From an uncultured Bacteroidales bacterium (GTDB lineage: Bacteria; Bacteroidota; Bacteroidia; Bacteroidales; UBA932), in contig CALVDO010000009.1 of the NCBI GenBank assembly GCA_944326355.1, forward strand, positions 1 to 64,000: a stretch of 64,000 nucleotides of DNA, written 5' to 3'. Each line of letters starts with the position of its first letter. The first letter of the stretch is position 1. The notes under the pieces are model-generated. The model saw nothing but the letters and a program-made list of their open reading frames with translations. It searched no databases and had not been told where the DNA came from. Both the position numbers and the translations under genes were made by a program. Shown piece by piece: positions 42,335 to 56,246 of this stretch.

Positions 42335-43081
42335 TCATCGCTTCTTTATGTCCTCCAGCTCCTCCCTGTAGCCGTTGACATATTTTCTGAAATTCTCGTC
42401 CAGCTCCGCAAAGTACTCAGCGTAGGACAGCGCCTTTTTGAGGGCTCTGACGCGGGCGTCTCTGCGTCCCTGGATTCTGTACAGGTCGGACATGAGATAG
42501 AGCGAAGTCATGATCTCCGGGGGAGTCTCATATTCATCGTCATAGGCTTTCCCGTACCAGAGCACCGACTTTTTGATCATCTTCTCGCATTCGGCGTATC
42601 GCCTCTTTCTGTAGAATTCTACCGAAGCCTCTCTGTACCATCTTGCCACAGGTTTGGGGTAGGTGAGCGGCTTCCGTTTCGCGACATATTCATAGTCTGC
42701 GGCGAGGGATTCGGAGTATCTCTCGGTGAATCTTAGGCTTCTGTGTCCTCTGTACATTTTTTTCAGGCGCGGCGCGATCATCCTTAGCCTGGGATGCGGC
42801 CCCCTGATGCGGCGGAAACGTCTGTCTGTCTCCTCCATCTTCAGAAACATTTTCCTCGACTCGTCGAGACGTCCGGTGCGGAACAGCCTCTCCCACATCT
42901 CCCATTGGCAGGATGTCAGGGTAAGATAGCTGTACATGTCGGTGCCCGCAGTCCGTCCGCAGGCGCTCATCAGCCTGTTCCTGAGATTCACCTCATCTTC
43001 GTCGAGCCATCCGTTGTTGCCGGTCTTGCTTTCAAGCAGCTCCTGAAGCTGCCTTTCAATTCTTTCCGTCGCTGCAGACAT
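42335..43081 (-). CDS. TPR-like helical protein of unknown function
   Basis: The 248-residue protein is strongly helical and basic, with no signal peptide. The C-terminal half looks like two or three degenerate TPR units: ASVEFYRKRRYAECEKMIKK, LYLMSDLYRIQGRRDARVRA and LKKALSYAEYFAELDENFRK. The N-terminal half (RIERQLQELLESKTGNNGW and onward) is not recognised. It is the first gene after a 153-nt gap and so probably begins a transcription unit containing TIGR02757, zeta-like kinase, tldD, tldE and slyD. Confidence 0.7.
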   Translation of the reverse strand: MSAATERIERQLQELLESKTGNNGWLDEDEVNLRNRLMSACGRTAGTDMYSYLTLTSCQWEMWERLFRTGRLDESRKMFLKMEETDRRFRRIRGPHPRLRMIAPRLKKMYRGHRSLRFTERYSESLAADYEYVAKRKPLTYPKPVARWYREASVEFYRKRRYAECEKMIKKSVLWYGKAYDDEYETPPEIMTSLYLMSDLYRIQGRRDARVRALKKALSYAEYFAELDENFRKYVNGYREELEDIKKR

Positions 43082-43234
43082 TGTTCTTTCTCTTTAAACG
43101 TCTTTATAATGTCACGTTCTCTTCTAAATGTCGCGGAAAGGTCTTCCGCAATCGTTACCAATCGATAAAGATAGTGATTTTCCCGCGACAAATGCAGAAA
43201 CGGCGGACACAATGTGTAAAAATGTCAGTCCGAC

Positions 43235-44920
43235 TTACTCGGGCCGGCTGCAAACGGCATCTCTTGCGAACGGGACCTCAGACTCGACGGTGATCCGTTC
43301 GCCGCTTTCCGGGTGCGTGAAACTCACTGAAGCCGCATGGAGCATGAGCCTCGGAGCAGATTCCGCGCTACCGTATAGCCTGTCACCCATTATCGGGGCA
43401 TTGAGGCCTTCCGGACTGGCAGAATGTACTCTGAGCTGGTGCGTCCTGCCTGTCAGCGGATGGAATACGACTTCGGCGGCTCCGTCTCTGACCGAGATGA
43501 TCTCATAGTCAGTGACTGCCTCCTTGCCGTGTTCATGATCAGTCTTCTGTCTCGGGCGTTCAAGTCGGTCTGGACAGAGGGGAAGGGAGATCCTGCCCTT
43601 TTCGGACTCATGGTGAGGCCATGCCGGAGGCGTCTCAAGCATGGCAAGATATGTCTTTACGGTCTGCCTGGATTCGAATTGCGCACGCAGATGCCGCTGT
43701 GCCCGGAGCGTTTTGGCGAATATCAGAACCCCCGAAGTGTCCATGTCGAGCCTGTGTACCGGGAACACTTCTCCGATGCGGCGCCCGAGCATCTCCTGCA
43801 CCGATGTCCCGCAACGCCTGCCGGGCACAGAAGCCGTCCCGGAAGGCTTGTCGACTGCAGCCAGAGTCTCGTCCTCATACAGGATGCGCAGCTCAGCGAC
43901 ATGATTGTCCTGAACCGCCGCACCTTTCCACAAGGCATTCTCCGCAAGCCCCTGAAGCATAAATCTGAGCAGCGGGCCGCATTTTGCCTCACATGACGGA
44001 TAGAATCTCCCGTGGCTTCTGATTTCTCCTGCCGGGCTCTTTCCGTACCAGAATTCTCCCATCGCGAGCGGCTTGAGACCGTGCCCGTAGGCATACTGCA
44101 GGAGTTTCGGCGCCGCACATTCTCCCGTCCCGCCCGGAGGCGCCGCCCCCTCTTCTGCAAACACTTCGGATATGCTTTTGCTGACTCCGAGCGCGTTTGA
44201 CACGCGGAAAGTGTCGAATACCCATTTCTGCAGCGCGTCGGACATGGCTCTTCTCCTCTCCTTCAGTTCCCGTATCTTCAGTTCCGTGGCTTCCGCGTCT
44301 CTCAGGGCATCGTCGAGTCTCCTGTCCCACTGCGCGGAGATTCTCTTCAGCTCCGCCTTTTCAAACTGGCTTTCCCTGACAAGTCCGGCGAGGACGGTCT
44401 GGGCGGAATCTCCGCCTGTGCCTCTCCTGATCACGTCCCTGCGTTTCTTGGATTCGGCCATCCTTGCCTTCCACTCGGCTATGGCGGCGCTTTTTGCCTC
44501 GCGCGTCTCTTCGACCCTTCTCAGAGCCTCGACATGCTCCTTGCTGCGCGTCAGTCTCTCCTGTTCCTTTACTGTCAGCGATATGGCGGTTTCCTCTTTC
44601 TTGAAATGTCCCTGTGGGTCAAGCAGATCATATACGGGAGGCACGAACCATGGAATGCGGTTCCTGCCTCCGGCGTTTCCGGAAAAGGCGGCAAGGAAAG
44701 CCGTCATGCCGTCTTTTCTGACGACAAGCACTCCCAGCATCTTTCCTTCGGAAAACGCCTCATCGAGCGTTTCGTCTGAGGCGACGTGTCTCATGACTTC
44801 GGACATGGCCCGCTTTACCGCAGGGCATGGGACATATCTGAACGGGTCGGTGAACGTTTCCGGAATCTCTCCGGGCCCGCATTGCAGAGGATGGAGAAGG
44901 CTGTCGGTATTTGCGGCCAT
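43235..44920 (-). CDS. RluA-family pseudouridine synthase with long N-terminal extension
   Basis: The 561-residue protein has the RluA catalytic domain in its last 215 residues: LRILYEDETLAAVDKPSGTA, the catalytic Asp in FPVHRLDMDTSGVLIFAKT, and VVFHPLTGRTHQLRVHSASP. The first 345 residues are an extension not found in E. coli RluA. They contain VRKDGMTAFLAAFSGNAGG, a long charged coiled coil (about residues 115-235) and a Cys-containing block SHGRFYPSCEAKCGPLLRFM. Similar long RluA proteins occur in some Bacteroidetes and gamma-proteobacteria. The RNA target is unknown. The start overlaps the antiporter stop by one base (TAATG). Confidence 0.88.
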   Translation of the reverse strand: MAANTDSLLHPLQCGPGEIPETFTDPFRYVPCPAVKRAMSEVMRHVASDETLDEAFSEGKMLGVLVVRKDGMTAFLAAFSGNAGGRNRIPWFVPPVYDLLDPQGHFKKEETAISLTVKEQERLTRSKEHVEALRRVEETREAKSAAIAEWKARMAESKKRRDVIRRGTGGDSAQTVLAGLVRESQFEKAELKRISAQWDRRLDDALRDAEATELKIRELKERRRAMSDALQKWVFDTFRVSNALGVSKSISEVFAEEGAAPPGGTGECAAPKLLQYAYGHGLKPLAMGEFWYGKSPAGEIRSHGRFYPSCEAKCGPLLRFMLQGLAENALWKGAAVQDNHVAELRILYEDETLAAVDKPSGTASVPGRRCGTSVQEMLGRRIGEVFPVHRLDMDTSGVLIFAKTLRAQRHLRAQFESRQTVKTYLAMLETPPAWPHHESEKGRISLPLCPDRLERPRQKTDHEHGKEAVTDYEIISVRDGAAEVVFHPLTGRTHQLRVHSASPEGLNAPIMGDRLYGSAESAPRLMLHAASVSFTHPESGERITVESEVPFARDAVCSRPE

Positions 44921-46395
44921 TATTCGGGGGTATCATTGTCATAGATGACGAGCAGCTTGTCCCCGGCCTTGAGCACGCGGCTTCCGTTCGGCACTATGAA
45001 TTTTCCGTCCCTCTTTATCATCATGACGAGCATTCCCTCGGGCATCTTCAGATCCTTGAGCGTGTTGCCCTTGTCCAGAGTCTCCTGGGTCAGAGTCATT
45101 TCCACCAGTTTGCCGGCCTCTTCGGGAACTTCAAATCCTATTTCCATCTCGTCTTCCTTCTCCGGCTCGTCGAGCTTGAGCAGTCTGGATGCGTAAGTGA
45201 TTGTGCTTCCCTGAAGTATGAGGGAGAGGATGGTGATGAAGAACACCACGTTGAAGATGATGTCGGAGCCTTCCGTGCCCTCCACTACCGGGTATGTGGC
45301 GAAGATGATCGGGACGGCGCCCTTGAGTCCCACCCATGACACGAAGAGCTTGGACGGGATGTCGATCTTTCTGAAGGGCACAAGGGTTATGAACACTGTC
45401 AGCGGCCTTGCGACCAGCATCATGAAGAGGCCTATGAGGAGGGCGGCAGGAGCGACCTTCATCATCTCGTGCGGGTTGACGAGCAGTCCGAGGGTGATGA
45501 ACATCACCACCTGCACCATCCATGTCACTCCGTCGAAAAAGGCGAATATGTCCTTCCTGTTGGCGATCCTGTGGTTGCCGATTATTATTCCGGCGAGATA
45601 GACTGCAAGATATCCGTTGCCGAGCAGCTTTGTGGTCACCGTGAAAGTGAAGAACACGATGCTCACGAGGAGTATCGCATAAAGAGGTGTATTCTTGAGG
45701 TTAATCCTGTTGAGTATCCACACTGCGGCATAGCCCATCAGCACTCCTGCGGCTGCTCCGACGCCGAACTGTAGCACAAGCGTCTTGAAGGCGTCGAGAA
45801 CTATGGCTCCCGCATTCACCGCCTCTCCTCCGGAGTTGACGTCTCCGGCCACCTGGATGAGGATGATGGTGAGTATGTACGCCATCGGGTCGTTGCTTCC
45901 GCTTTCGAGCTCGAGCATCGGCTTGAGATTGTTCTTCAGCCCCTGTTTCTTCTGCCCGAGAATGTTGAAGACGGAGGCGGAGTCGGTAGACGACATGGTC
46001 GCCGCGAGCAGGAAGCAGGTGATGATGTTCAGGGAGAACGGGAAAGCCTGCCATTCCGATATGAGATATATGAATATGCCCGTGAACGCCGTTGTGAGCG
46101 CGACGCCTATGGTGGACAGCGCGAGTCCCGGCCCGAGGACCGGCTTTATTTCCTTGAACTTTGTCTCGAGTCCTCCGGTGAAAAGAATGATGCACAGGGC
46201 GACCATGCCTATGAACTGCGCCTGTCCGGCATTGTTGAACTGCAGTCCGAGGCCGTCCGTTCCGAACAGCATTCCTGCCACCAGAAAGAGGAAGAGAGAA
46301 GGCAGGCCGAATCTGAAGCCGACCTTGCTGATGAGAATGCCGCTGAATATCAGTATCGACATCAGCAGCAGGATGTTCTCTGAGGTGAACGTCAT
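44920..46395 (-). CDS. CPA1-family K+(Na+)/H+ antiporter with TrkA-C domain
   Basis: The 491-residue protein has about 12-13 membrane helices in the first 390 residues, with FGLPSLFLFLVAGMLFGTDG, ALCIILFTGGLETKFKEIKP, AATMSSTDSASVFNILGQKK and LELESGSNDPMAYILTIILI, the last holding the conserved acidic pair. This resembles NhaP2/CvrA. The C-terminal 85 residues form a TrkA-C/RCK_C-type domain (GMLVMMIKRDGKFIVPNGSR, LKAGDKLLVIYD) that may sense nucleotide or ion. It exchanges cytoplasmic K+ or Na+ for protons and helps pH and ion balance. It lies between nth and the pseudouridine synthase gene. Confidence 0.9.
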   Translation of the reverse strand: MTFTSENILLLMSILIFSGILISKVGFRFGLPSLFLFLVAGMLFGTDGLGLQFNNAGQAQFIGMVALCIILFTGGLETKFKEIKPVLGPGLALSTIGVALTTAFTGIFIYLISEWQAFPFSLNIITCFLLAATMSSTDSASVFNILGQKKQGLKNNLKPMLELESGSNDPMAYILTIILIQVAGDVNSGGEAVNAGAIVLDAFKTLVLQFGVGAAAGVLMGYAAVWILNRINLKNTPLYAILLVSIVFFTFTVTTKLLGNGYLAVYLAGIIIGNHRIANRKDIFAFFDGVTWMVQVVMFITLGLLVNPHEMMKVAPAALLIGLFMMLVARPLTVFITLVPFRKIDIPSKLFVSWVGLKGAVPIIFATYPVVEGTEGSDIIFNVVFFITILSLILQGSTITYASRLLKLDEPEKEDEMEIGFEVPEEAGKLVEMTLTQETLDKGNTLKDLKMPEGMLVMMIKRDGKFIVPNGSRVLKAGDKLLVIYDNDTPE

Positions 46396-46425
46396 TGTTC
46401 CGATGGTTTAAGAGTCTTATTCAAT

Positions 46426-47070
46426 TCATTTCATTTGGTGTGCGGTCTCCTGCTCTCTGCACCAGTTCTTTATGCCGCATTCGCCGCAATGAGGCCTTCG
46501 CGCGGTGCAGACATATCTTCCGTGAAGTATGAGCCAGTGATGGGCCTTGGGCCGCAGTTCGGGGGCAAAGTTTTCAGTGAGATCCTTCTCCACGGCCTCT
46601 ACCGTCTTTCCGTCGGACAGTCCGATTCTGCGGGACACTCTGAACACATGGGTGTCGACCGCTATCACGGGCCTGTCATATACTATCGACGCTATGACAT
46701 TGGCCGTCTTCCGTCCCACTCCGGGGAGTCTGACCAGGTCTTCAGTCGCTGACGGGACTTCGCCGGCGAAGTCCCTGACCAAAGTCTGTGCCATTCCTAT
46801 GAGATGTCTGGCCTTGCTGTTTGGAAAAGATATGGATTTTATCATCTGCAGAACCTCCTCGAACGAGGCTTCAGCAAGGTCTTTCGGCTCCGGAAATCTG
46901 CTGAAAAGGGCCGGTGTGTGCATGTTCACCCGCTTGTCCGTGCATTGTGCCGACAGAATCACCGCCATGAGCAGATGGAACGGGGAGTCGTAATGGAGCT
47001 CGCTTTCGGCCGTCGGCATGTTGCGGCTGAACCATTCCGTTATGCCTTCGTATCTTTCTTTCCTGTCCAT
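46426..47070 (-). CDS. nth: endonuclease III
   Basis: This DNA glycosylase/AP lyase removes oxidised pyrimidines. The 214-residue protein has the catalytic Lys in LSAQCTDKRVN, the helix-hairpin-helix LVRLPGVGRKTANVIAS, and the catalytic Asp in VIAVDTHVFRVSRR. The C-terminal [4Fe-4S] loop is C-x6-C-x2-C-x5-C in VCTARRPHCGECGIKNWCRE. All key residues are present. The gene begins 6 nt after the ftsE stop and ends 30 nt before the antiporter start. Confidence 0.96.
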   Translation of the reverse strand: MDRKERYEGITEWFSRNMPTAESELHYDSPFHLLMAVILSAQCTDKRVNMHTPALFSRFPEPKDLAEASFEEVLQMIKSISFPNSKARHLIGMAQTLVRDFAGEVPSATEDLVRLPGVGRKTANVIASIVYDRPVIAVDTHVFRVSRRIGLSDGKTVEAVEKDLTENFAPELRPKAHHWLILHGRYVCTARRPHCGECGIKNWCREQETAHQMK

Positions 47071-47076
47071 CTCGCG

Positions 47077-47901
47077 TCACAGTGCAGCGCCGTAAGGCGT
47101 CTTGTCATGACCTTTTTGCTGAACGGTCTCCTCGGCCTGCTCTTCCGCCTCCGACTGTTCTTCCGTCCGCTCTTCCGTCTCCGTATGTGACTCTGTCTCT
47201 GAGGCGGGGCTTACTCCGTCTCCGGTGCGCTCCACGCAAGCCTCGTTGCCGCAGACCATCACTCTGCCCGGGTATTTCTCGACGAGGGACAGATTGTGCG
47301 TCACCATTACGATGGCTGTGCCGTTCTTGCGGTTGATGCCGGTGAGAAGCCTCATTATCCCGTCGGCCGTCTCCGGATCCAGATTGCCGGTCGGCTCGTC
47401 GGCAAGTATCACTTCCGGACTGTTGAGCAGGGCTCTGGCTATCGCCACCCTCTGCTGTTCGCCTCCGGAGAGCTGGTGCGGCATCTTGTGCGCCTTGTTC
47501 TTCATCCCCACGGCGTCGAGGACCTCGGCGATTCTCCTGTCTCTCGTCCGCTCGTCTTTCCATCCTGTGGCTCTGAGCACAAACTCGAGATTGTCCCTCA
47601 CGCTCCTGTCCATCAGCAGCTGGAAGTCCTGAAACACGACTCCGAGCCGTCGCCTGAGGTATGGTATGTCCTTTTCCCTGATCCCGTCGAGATCATATCC
47701 GCATACGCTTCCCCGTCCTCCGGCGAGCCTGTTCTCTGCGGTAATCGTCCTGATTATCGAGGTCTTGCCGGTGCCGACCTTTCCCACTATGTAGATGAAG
47801 TCTCCGGGCATGACGTTCATGTCGAGCCCATAGACCACTATGCTGTCGCCACCAGTGACGTCCGCTTTTTCAAAAGAGATGACAGGAGTTCTATCTTCCA
47901 T
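47077..47901 (-). CDS. ftsE: FtsE-like ABC ATPase with acidic tail
   Basis: The 274-residue protein has a single ABC domain typical of FtsE: Walker A VGKVGTGKTSIIRTI (with Val before Gly instead of Asn), QLSGGEQQRVAIARAL and VILADEPTGNLDPETADGIM. With FtsX, FtsE controls peptidoglycan hydrolases at the division site. About 45 residues from position 230 on are an extra Glu/Thr/Ser-rich tail (ESHTETEERTEEQSEAEEQA) that E. coli FtsE lacks. No ftsX gene is next to it; in this window the neighbour is nth. An alternative is another MacB- or Lol-type ATPase. Confidence 0.8.
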   Translation of the reverse strand: MEDRTPVISFEKADVTGGDSIVVYGLDMNVMPGDFIYIVGKVGTGKTSIIRTITAENRLAGGRGSVCGYDLDGIREKDIPYLRRRLGVVFQDFQLLMDRSVRDNLEFVLRATGWKDERTRDRRIAEVLDAVGMKNKAHKMPHQLSGGEQQRVAIARALLNSPEVILADEPTGNLDPETADGIMRLLTGINRKNGTAIVMVTHNLSLVEKYPGRVMVCGNEACVERTGDGVSPASETESHTETEERTEEQSEAEEQAEETVQQKGHDKTPYGAAL

Positions 47902-47973
47902 ATCGTGAGGTAGTTAAAAAATCCGGGCGGCGGACTTCCGAACCCGGTCGCAAAATATTCATGTACATCTCCG

Positions 47974-47981
47974 CAAATATA
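47974..47981 (-). promoter_or_regulatory. -7 box of the ftsE unit
   Basis: Minus-strand TATATTTG at 47974-47981 is 73 nt before the ftsE ATG and is a full match to the consensus. It is back-to-back with the + box at 47994. Confidence 0.5.
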
Positions 47982-47993
47982 GTCAAAAATGGC

Positions 47994-48001
47994 TAATTTT
48001 G
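47994..48001 (+). promoter_or_regulatory. -7 box of the TPR protein gene
   Basis: TAATTTTG at 47994-48001 matches TAnnTTTG and lies 16 nt before the ATG at 48018, so the leader would be very short. Confidence 0.5.
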
Positions 48002-48017
48002 TGAAAATTTTTGTGGT

Positions 48018-51000
48018 ATGACTAAACTGATTTCAGCTGCGGCGGCTCTTATCGCCATGCTGAACTTCGGCCTGCCCTCCGGTATCCGCGCTCAGGAGCC
48101 TGTCCTCGGTGAAGAGAGGCGCATTGATCCCGAGGAGGCAGGCATAAATGGGGAAGGACGCGCTTTCCGCAGGGCCATGTCCCTTTATGACAGGGGAATG
48201 TTCGGCCGTGCCAGAGAAATGTTCAGCCGTATCGCGACCGGCGGGGCGGACGTCGAGGCGGAGGGGTATGCCGTGCTGTGTGCCCTGAAGATGGGGCTTC
48301 CGGGCAGTGAACAGGCTGCGGAGGCCTATATTGAGAGATATCCCTGGGCGGAGCCCGCTGCGGACCTGAAGTTCGCTCGTGCGCTCAGGCTCTTTGACAG
48401 GCAGGACTATGCAGGGGCTTCGGCCGAACTGGAAACCCTGTCAAGGTATTCGCTCAGACGTTCCCAGATGCCCGAATATCTCTTCAAGAGAGCCTATTGC
48501 GACTTCGAGACGGGTCAGTATGACAGGGCGCTTCTGAGGTTCTCCGAGCTGGAGAAGCATCCGGTCTCCGACTATACGGCCGCAGCAAGATATATGCTCG
48601 GATATATCCTTTATGAAAGGCAGTCCTACGGCGACGCCCTGAAATGGTTTGAGGAGGCTTCGTCAGACAGCCGCTTCCGGGCGATGTCTCTCAGCTACGC
48701 CGCCGAGTGCCGCTTCATGCTCCGGGACTATGAGTATCTCACCGCCAATGCGGACAGGATTCTTTCGGAGGCGCCGGAAGAGTGCGCCGACCGGCTCAGA
48801 AGGATGATTTCCGAGGCTTTCCTCATGACGGGTGACGCCAGGGAGGCGAGGCTCTACTATGAGCAGAATCTGAAGACCTCCGCTCCGCGCACCAGAACGG
48901 ACTTCTTCTACGCAGGCTCCCTCATGTATGCCCTCGAGGACTATCAGGGGGCGGTGGACAATTTTTCTAAGATGGGCGAGGTGAACGACTCCATAGCGCA
49001 GGTGGCCAGCTATAAGTCGGGCTACTGTCTCATAAGGCTCCGCAACAAGGTTGCCGCGCTCGATGCCTTCCGCCGCGCCGCTTCGATGTCGTTCAGCGCC
49101 GACGTGTCCGAGGACGCTTTCTACAATTACGCCAAGCTGTCGTTCGATCTGAATGACGACGCTTCAGTGTTCCGGACTTATCTTGAGAAATACCCTGATA
49201 CCGGGCGTAAGGAGATGATATACGGCTACATGGCTATGGCCGCCCTGTCGGAGCGGGACTATCAGGGGGCGATCGATGCCTATGACAACATTGACGAGCT
49301 CGATCCCGACATGAAGCTCAACTACATGAAGGCCAACTATCTCAGGGCTGCGGAGCTGATTCGGGGAGGCTCGTGGAGGGCGGCTGTGCCGTGCCTTAAG
49401 GCGGCAGCATATTATTCTGACAGAAGGAGCATGTTCAATCAGATGTCGAGGTACTGGCTCGCGGAGTCGCTTTACAGGGATGACAAATATGACGAGGCGC
49501 TTGACTTATATACGCGGCTCTACAACATATCGGCTCTCTACGGCCTCGACGAGTCATGGCTGATTCCTTACGACATGGCCTGGTGTCATTTCAAGATGGG
49601 AGACTATGAGGATGCGGCAAAACGCTTCTCGGAATATCTTTCAGGCGAGAAGGTGGTGTGGAGAAAGGATGCCATGCTGCGCTATGCCGACTGCCTGTTC
49701 ATGCAGAGGCGTTACGGTGACGCCGGCGACGCCTACAGGGCCGTGCTCGCAGACTATTTCAACGCAGACGACGTCTATCCGTATTATCAGGCCGCTCTGG
49801 CAGTAGGGCTGGCCGGTGACATGGACGGTCGCATCTCTCTTCTTGAGAATGTGGAGAATGCCTCCCCGTCTTCGCCGTTCTATCCGGAGGCCATGTTTGA
49901 GCTCGGCCGGTCGTATGTCGCCGAAGGCAGGGACGGGGATGCTCAGAAGTGCTATCGCAGGCTCGTGGCCGAAGGCAGGGACAGCACTTTTGTCGCAAGG
50001 TCGATGATTGAGCTCGGCATGATCTCGCGCAACGCCGGAAAGTATGATGAGGCCGTGAAGTGCTACCGCAAGGTGGTGGAGGAGATGCCGTATTCCGGAT
50101 ATGCGGACGACGCCCTGCTCGCTATAGAGTCGATATACACCTCTCTGAATGAACCGCAGAAATATCTCGACTATATAGAGAAGATAGGGAAGGCGTCTCT
50201 GAAGACGAGCGACGAGAAGGAGATGATGATATTCAACGCGGCGGAGCAGATGTTCCTTGCGGAGAATCATGAGAAGGCTCTGGCGGCGCTGCAGTCGTAT
50301 CTTGAGGCGTATCCGGACGGTGCCAAGGCTCCGCAGGCATATTTCTACCTTGCCGAGAGCTACAGAAGTCTCGGAAAGGCGGATCAGGCCTGCGATGCGT
50401 ATGCAAAGGTCATGGAGCTCGGCAGCGGGTCACACAGGGAGCTTGCCTGCCTCAGCTTTGCTGATCTTACCTATTCGCTCCAGCGCTACGGGGACGCCTA
50501 CGGGGCATATTCTACTCTTGAGGATATTGCTTCGCTTGAGAACAACAGGTTCGCGGCGAAGGTCGGCAAGATGCGCTCGGCGTTCATGGACAGGGCCTAT
50601 GACGACGCTTCGGCCTGCGCAGAGGCGGTCCTCGCCGATCCGATGGCCGATGTCGACATGCGCAGGGAGGCGGAATACATGCTCGCCAAGTCCTGCCTCG
50701 CGACAAGCCGCAGGGACGAGGCCTTCGGAATCTTCAGAAGGCTGGCGGCCAGCCCGTCCACAGCGGAAGGGGCCGAGGCGGTCTACATGCTCATAATGGA
50801 CAGCTACGACAGGGGAGACTTCGACGACGTGGAGACCAGGGTGTATTCTTTCGCCGATGCCGCCGGAGGACAGAACTACTGGCTTGCCAAGGCATTCATC
50901 GTCCTGGGCGACTCGTTTGTCGAGAGAGGGGAATTCGAACAGGCAATGGCCACTTTCAGAAGCGTCCGTGACGGCTACGAGCCGGAGTCCGGAGAGGACG

Positions 51001-51076
51001 ACGTGCATGACAACGTGACCATGAGGATAGGAAAACTTGAAGAAATGATGCGGCGGACGGCCGCAGGGGGAACGGA

Positions 51077-51080
<4 letters not shown>
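48018..51080 (+). CDS. large secreted TPR-repeat protein
   Basis: The 1020-residue protein has an N-terminal signal peptide ending near GIRAQEP (residue 26) and then TPR-like repeats nearly end to end. Clear units include AMSLYDRGMFGRAREMFSRI, YAEC-type turns, ALDLYTRLYNISALYGLDES, and later AVKCYRKVVEEMPYSGYADD and ALAALQSYLEAYPDGAKAPQ. This is a periplasmic scaffold of the BamD/YbgF-like style, but much longer. It shares a transcript with the downstream outer-membrane barrel gene, whose start overlaps its stop (ATGA). The pair probably acts together; the function is not known. Confidence 0.85.
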
Positions 51081-54938
<3,858 letters not shown>

Positions 54939-54971
54939 CACAAATGATATTGACATCTAAAATTTACTTTT

Positions 54972-56234
54972 ATGGATATTTTTGACAGAATAGCAAAAGA
55001 CTCGGGCGGTCCGCTCGGGCAGTACAGACAGAGAGCTTTCGGATATTACATGTACCCTAAGCTGGAGGGAGAGCTCGGCCCTCACATGATTTTCAACGGG
55101 AAGGAGGTTCTCTGCTGGAGCCTGAACAACTACCTCGGACTCGCAAATCATCCGGAGGTAAGGAAGGTGGACGCCGAGGCCGCCGCAAAATGGGGCCTGG
55201 CATATCCTATGGGAAGCCGCATGATGTCCGGACATACTTCTCTTCACGAGAAATTCGAGAGAGAGCTTGCCGACTTCGAGAAGAAGGAGGACGCGTTCCT
55301 CTTCAACTTCGGATATCAGGGCATAATTTCCACGATTGACGCTCTCATGGACCGTCATGACGTCATCGTTTACGATTCAGAGGCTCATGCCTGTCTCATT
55401 GACGGGGCGCGGCTCCACATGGGAAAGAGGATGACGTATCGTCACAACGACATAGAGAGCTGTGAGGCGACCCTCAAGAGGGCGCAGAAGGTGTGCGACG
55501 AGACGGGCGGAGGCATACTGCTCATCACAGAGGGTGTGTACGGAATGACAGGCGCCCTCGGTATCCTCGACCAGATAGTCGCTCTCAAGAAGAAGTACAA
55601 TTTCCGCATCCTGATCGACGACGCTCACGGATTCGGCGTGATGGGACCTCACGGCCGAGGAACTTCTGAGCATTTCGGCGTGATGGACGAGGTCGATCTC
55701 TATATCGGGGCATACGCCAAGTCGATGGCTTCAATCGGAGGCTTCGTGGCCGGCCCGAAGGTCATAATCGACTATCTCCGCTACAATCTCCGTTCACAGA
55801 TCTATGCCAAGTCTCTGCCTATGGCTTTTGTCGAGGGAGGACTCAAGAGGCTCGAGATCATCAGGAGCGCAGAGGGCGACGAGCTGCGCAAGAAGCTCTT
55901 TACCGTGACGAGGGCTCTCCAGCAGGGCTTCCGCGACATGGGGCTCGACATAGGTCCAGCCGAGGCGTGTGTCACTCCGGTCGCAGTCAAAGGCGGAGTG
56001 GTGCAGGCGACAAAAATAGTCAAGGATCTGAGGGAGAACTACAGGATATTCTGCTCGATCGTGGTCTATCCGGTCATTCCGAAGGGCATGATCATCTTCC
56101 GCATCATCCCTACCGCCGCCCACAGCATGGAGGACGTCAACTATACTCTCAAGACGTTCGCCGAGGTCGTCGAAAAACTCAAGAACGGCTATTACGACGG
56201 AGACGAGATTCCTGATATGGCTATCCATGACTAA
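54972..56234 (+). CDS. alpha-oxoamine synthase for a sphingoid or sulfonoid base (serine or cysteate acyltransferase type)
   Basis: This 420-residue PLP enzyme belongs to the alpha-oxoamine synthase family (BioF, KBL, SPT). Features are LCWSLNNYLGLANHPEVRKV, the PLP-stacking His139 in VYDSEAHACLIDG, DDAHGFGVMG near 216-224, and Schiff-base Lys250 in GAYAKSMASIGGF. The biotin role is already covered by bioF. The N-terminal form (PLGQYRQRAFGYYMYPKLEG) differs from Sphingobacterium-type SPT and resembles the group of Bacteroidetes proteins that includes cysteate acyltransferases of capnine synthesis. Serine or cysteate as substrate cannot be decided from sequence. The next gene is a short-chain reductase, as expected for reduction of the 3-keto product. 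Confidence 0.8.
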   Translation: MDIFDRIAKDSGGPLGQYRQRAFGYYMYPKLEGELGPHMIFNGKEVLCWSLNNYLGLANHPEVRKVDAEAAAKWGLAYPMGSRMMSGHTSLHEKFERELADFEKKEDAFLFNFGYQGIISTIDALMDRHDVIVYDSEAHACLIDGARLHMGKRMTYRHNDIESCEATLKRAQKVCDETGGGILLITEGVYGMTGALGILDQIVALKKKYNFRILIDDAHGFGVMGPHGRGTSEHFGVMDEVDLYIGAYAKSMASIGGFVAGPKVIIDYLRYNLRSQIYAKSLPMAFVEGGLKRLEIIRSAEGDELRKKLFTVTRALQQGFRDMGLDIGPAEACVTPVAVKGGVVQATKIVKDLRENYRIFCSIVVYPVIPKGMIIFRIIPTAAHSMEDVNYTLKTFAEVVEKLKNGYYDGDEIPDMAIHD

Positions 56235-56246
56235 ATCGACACTGAA

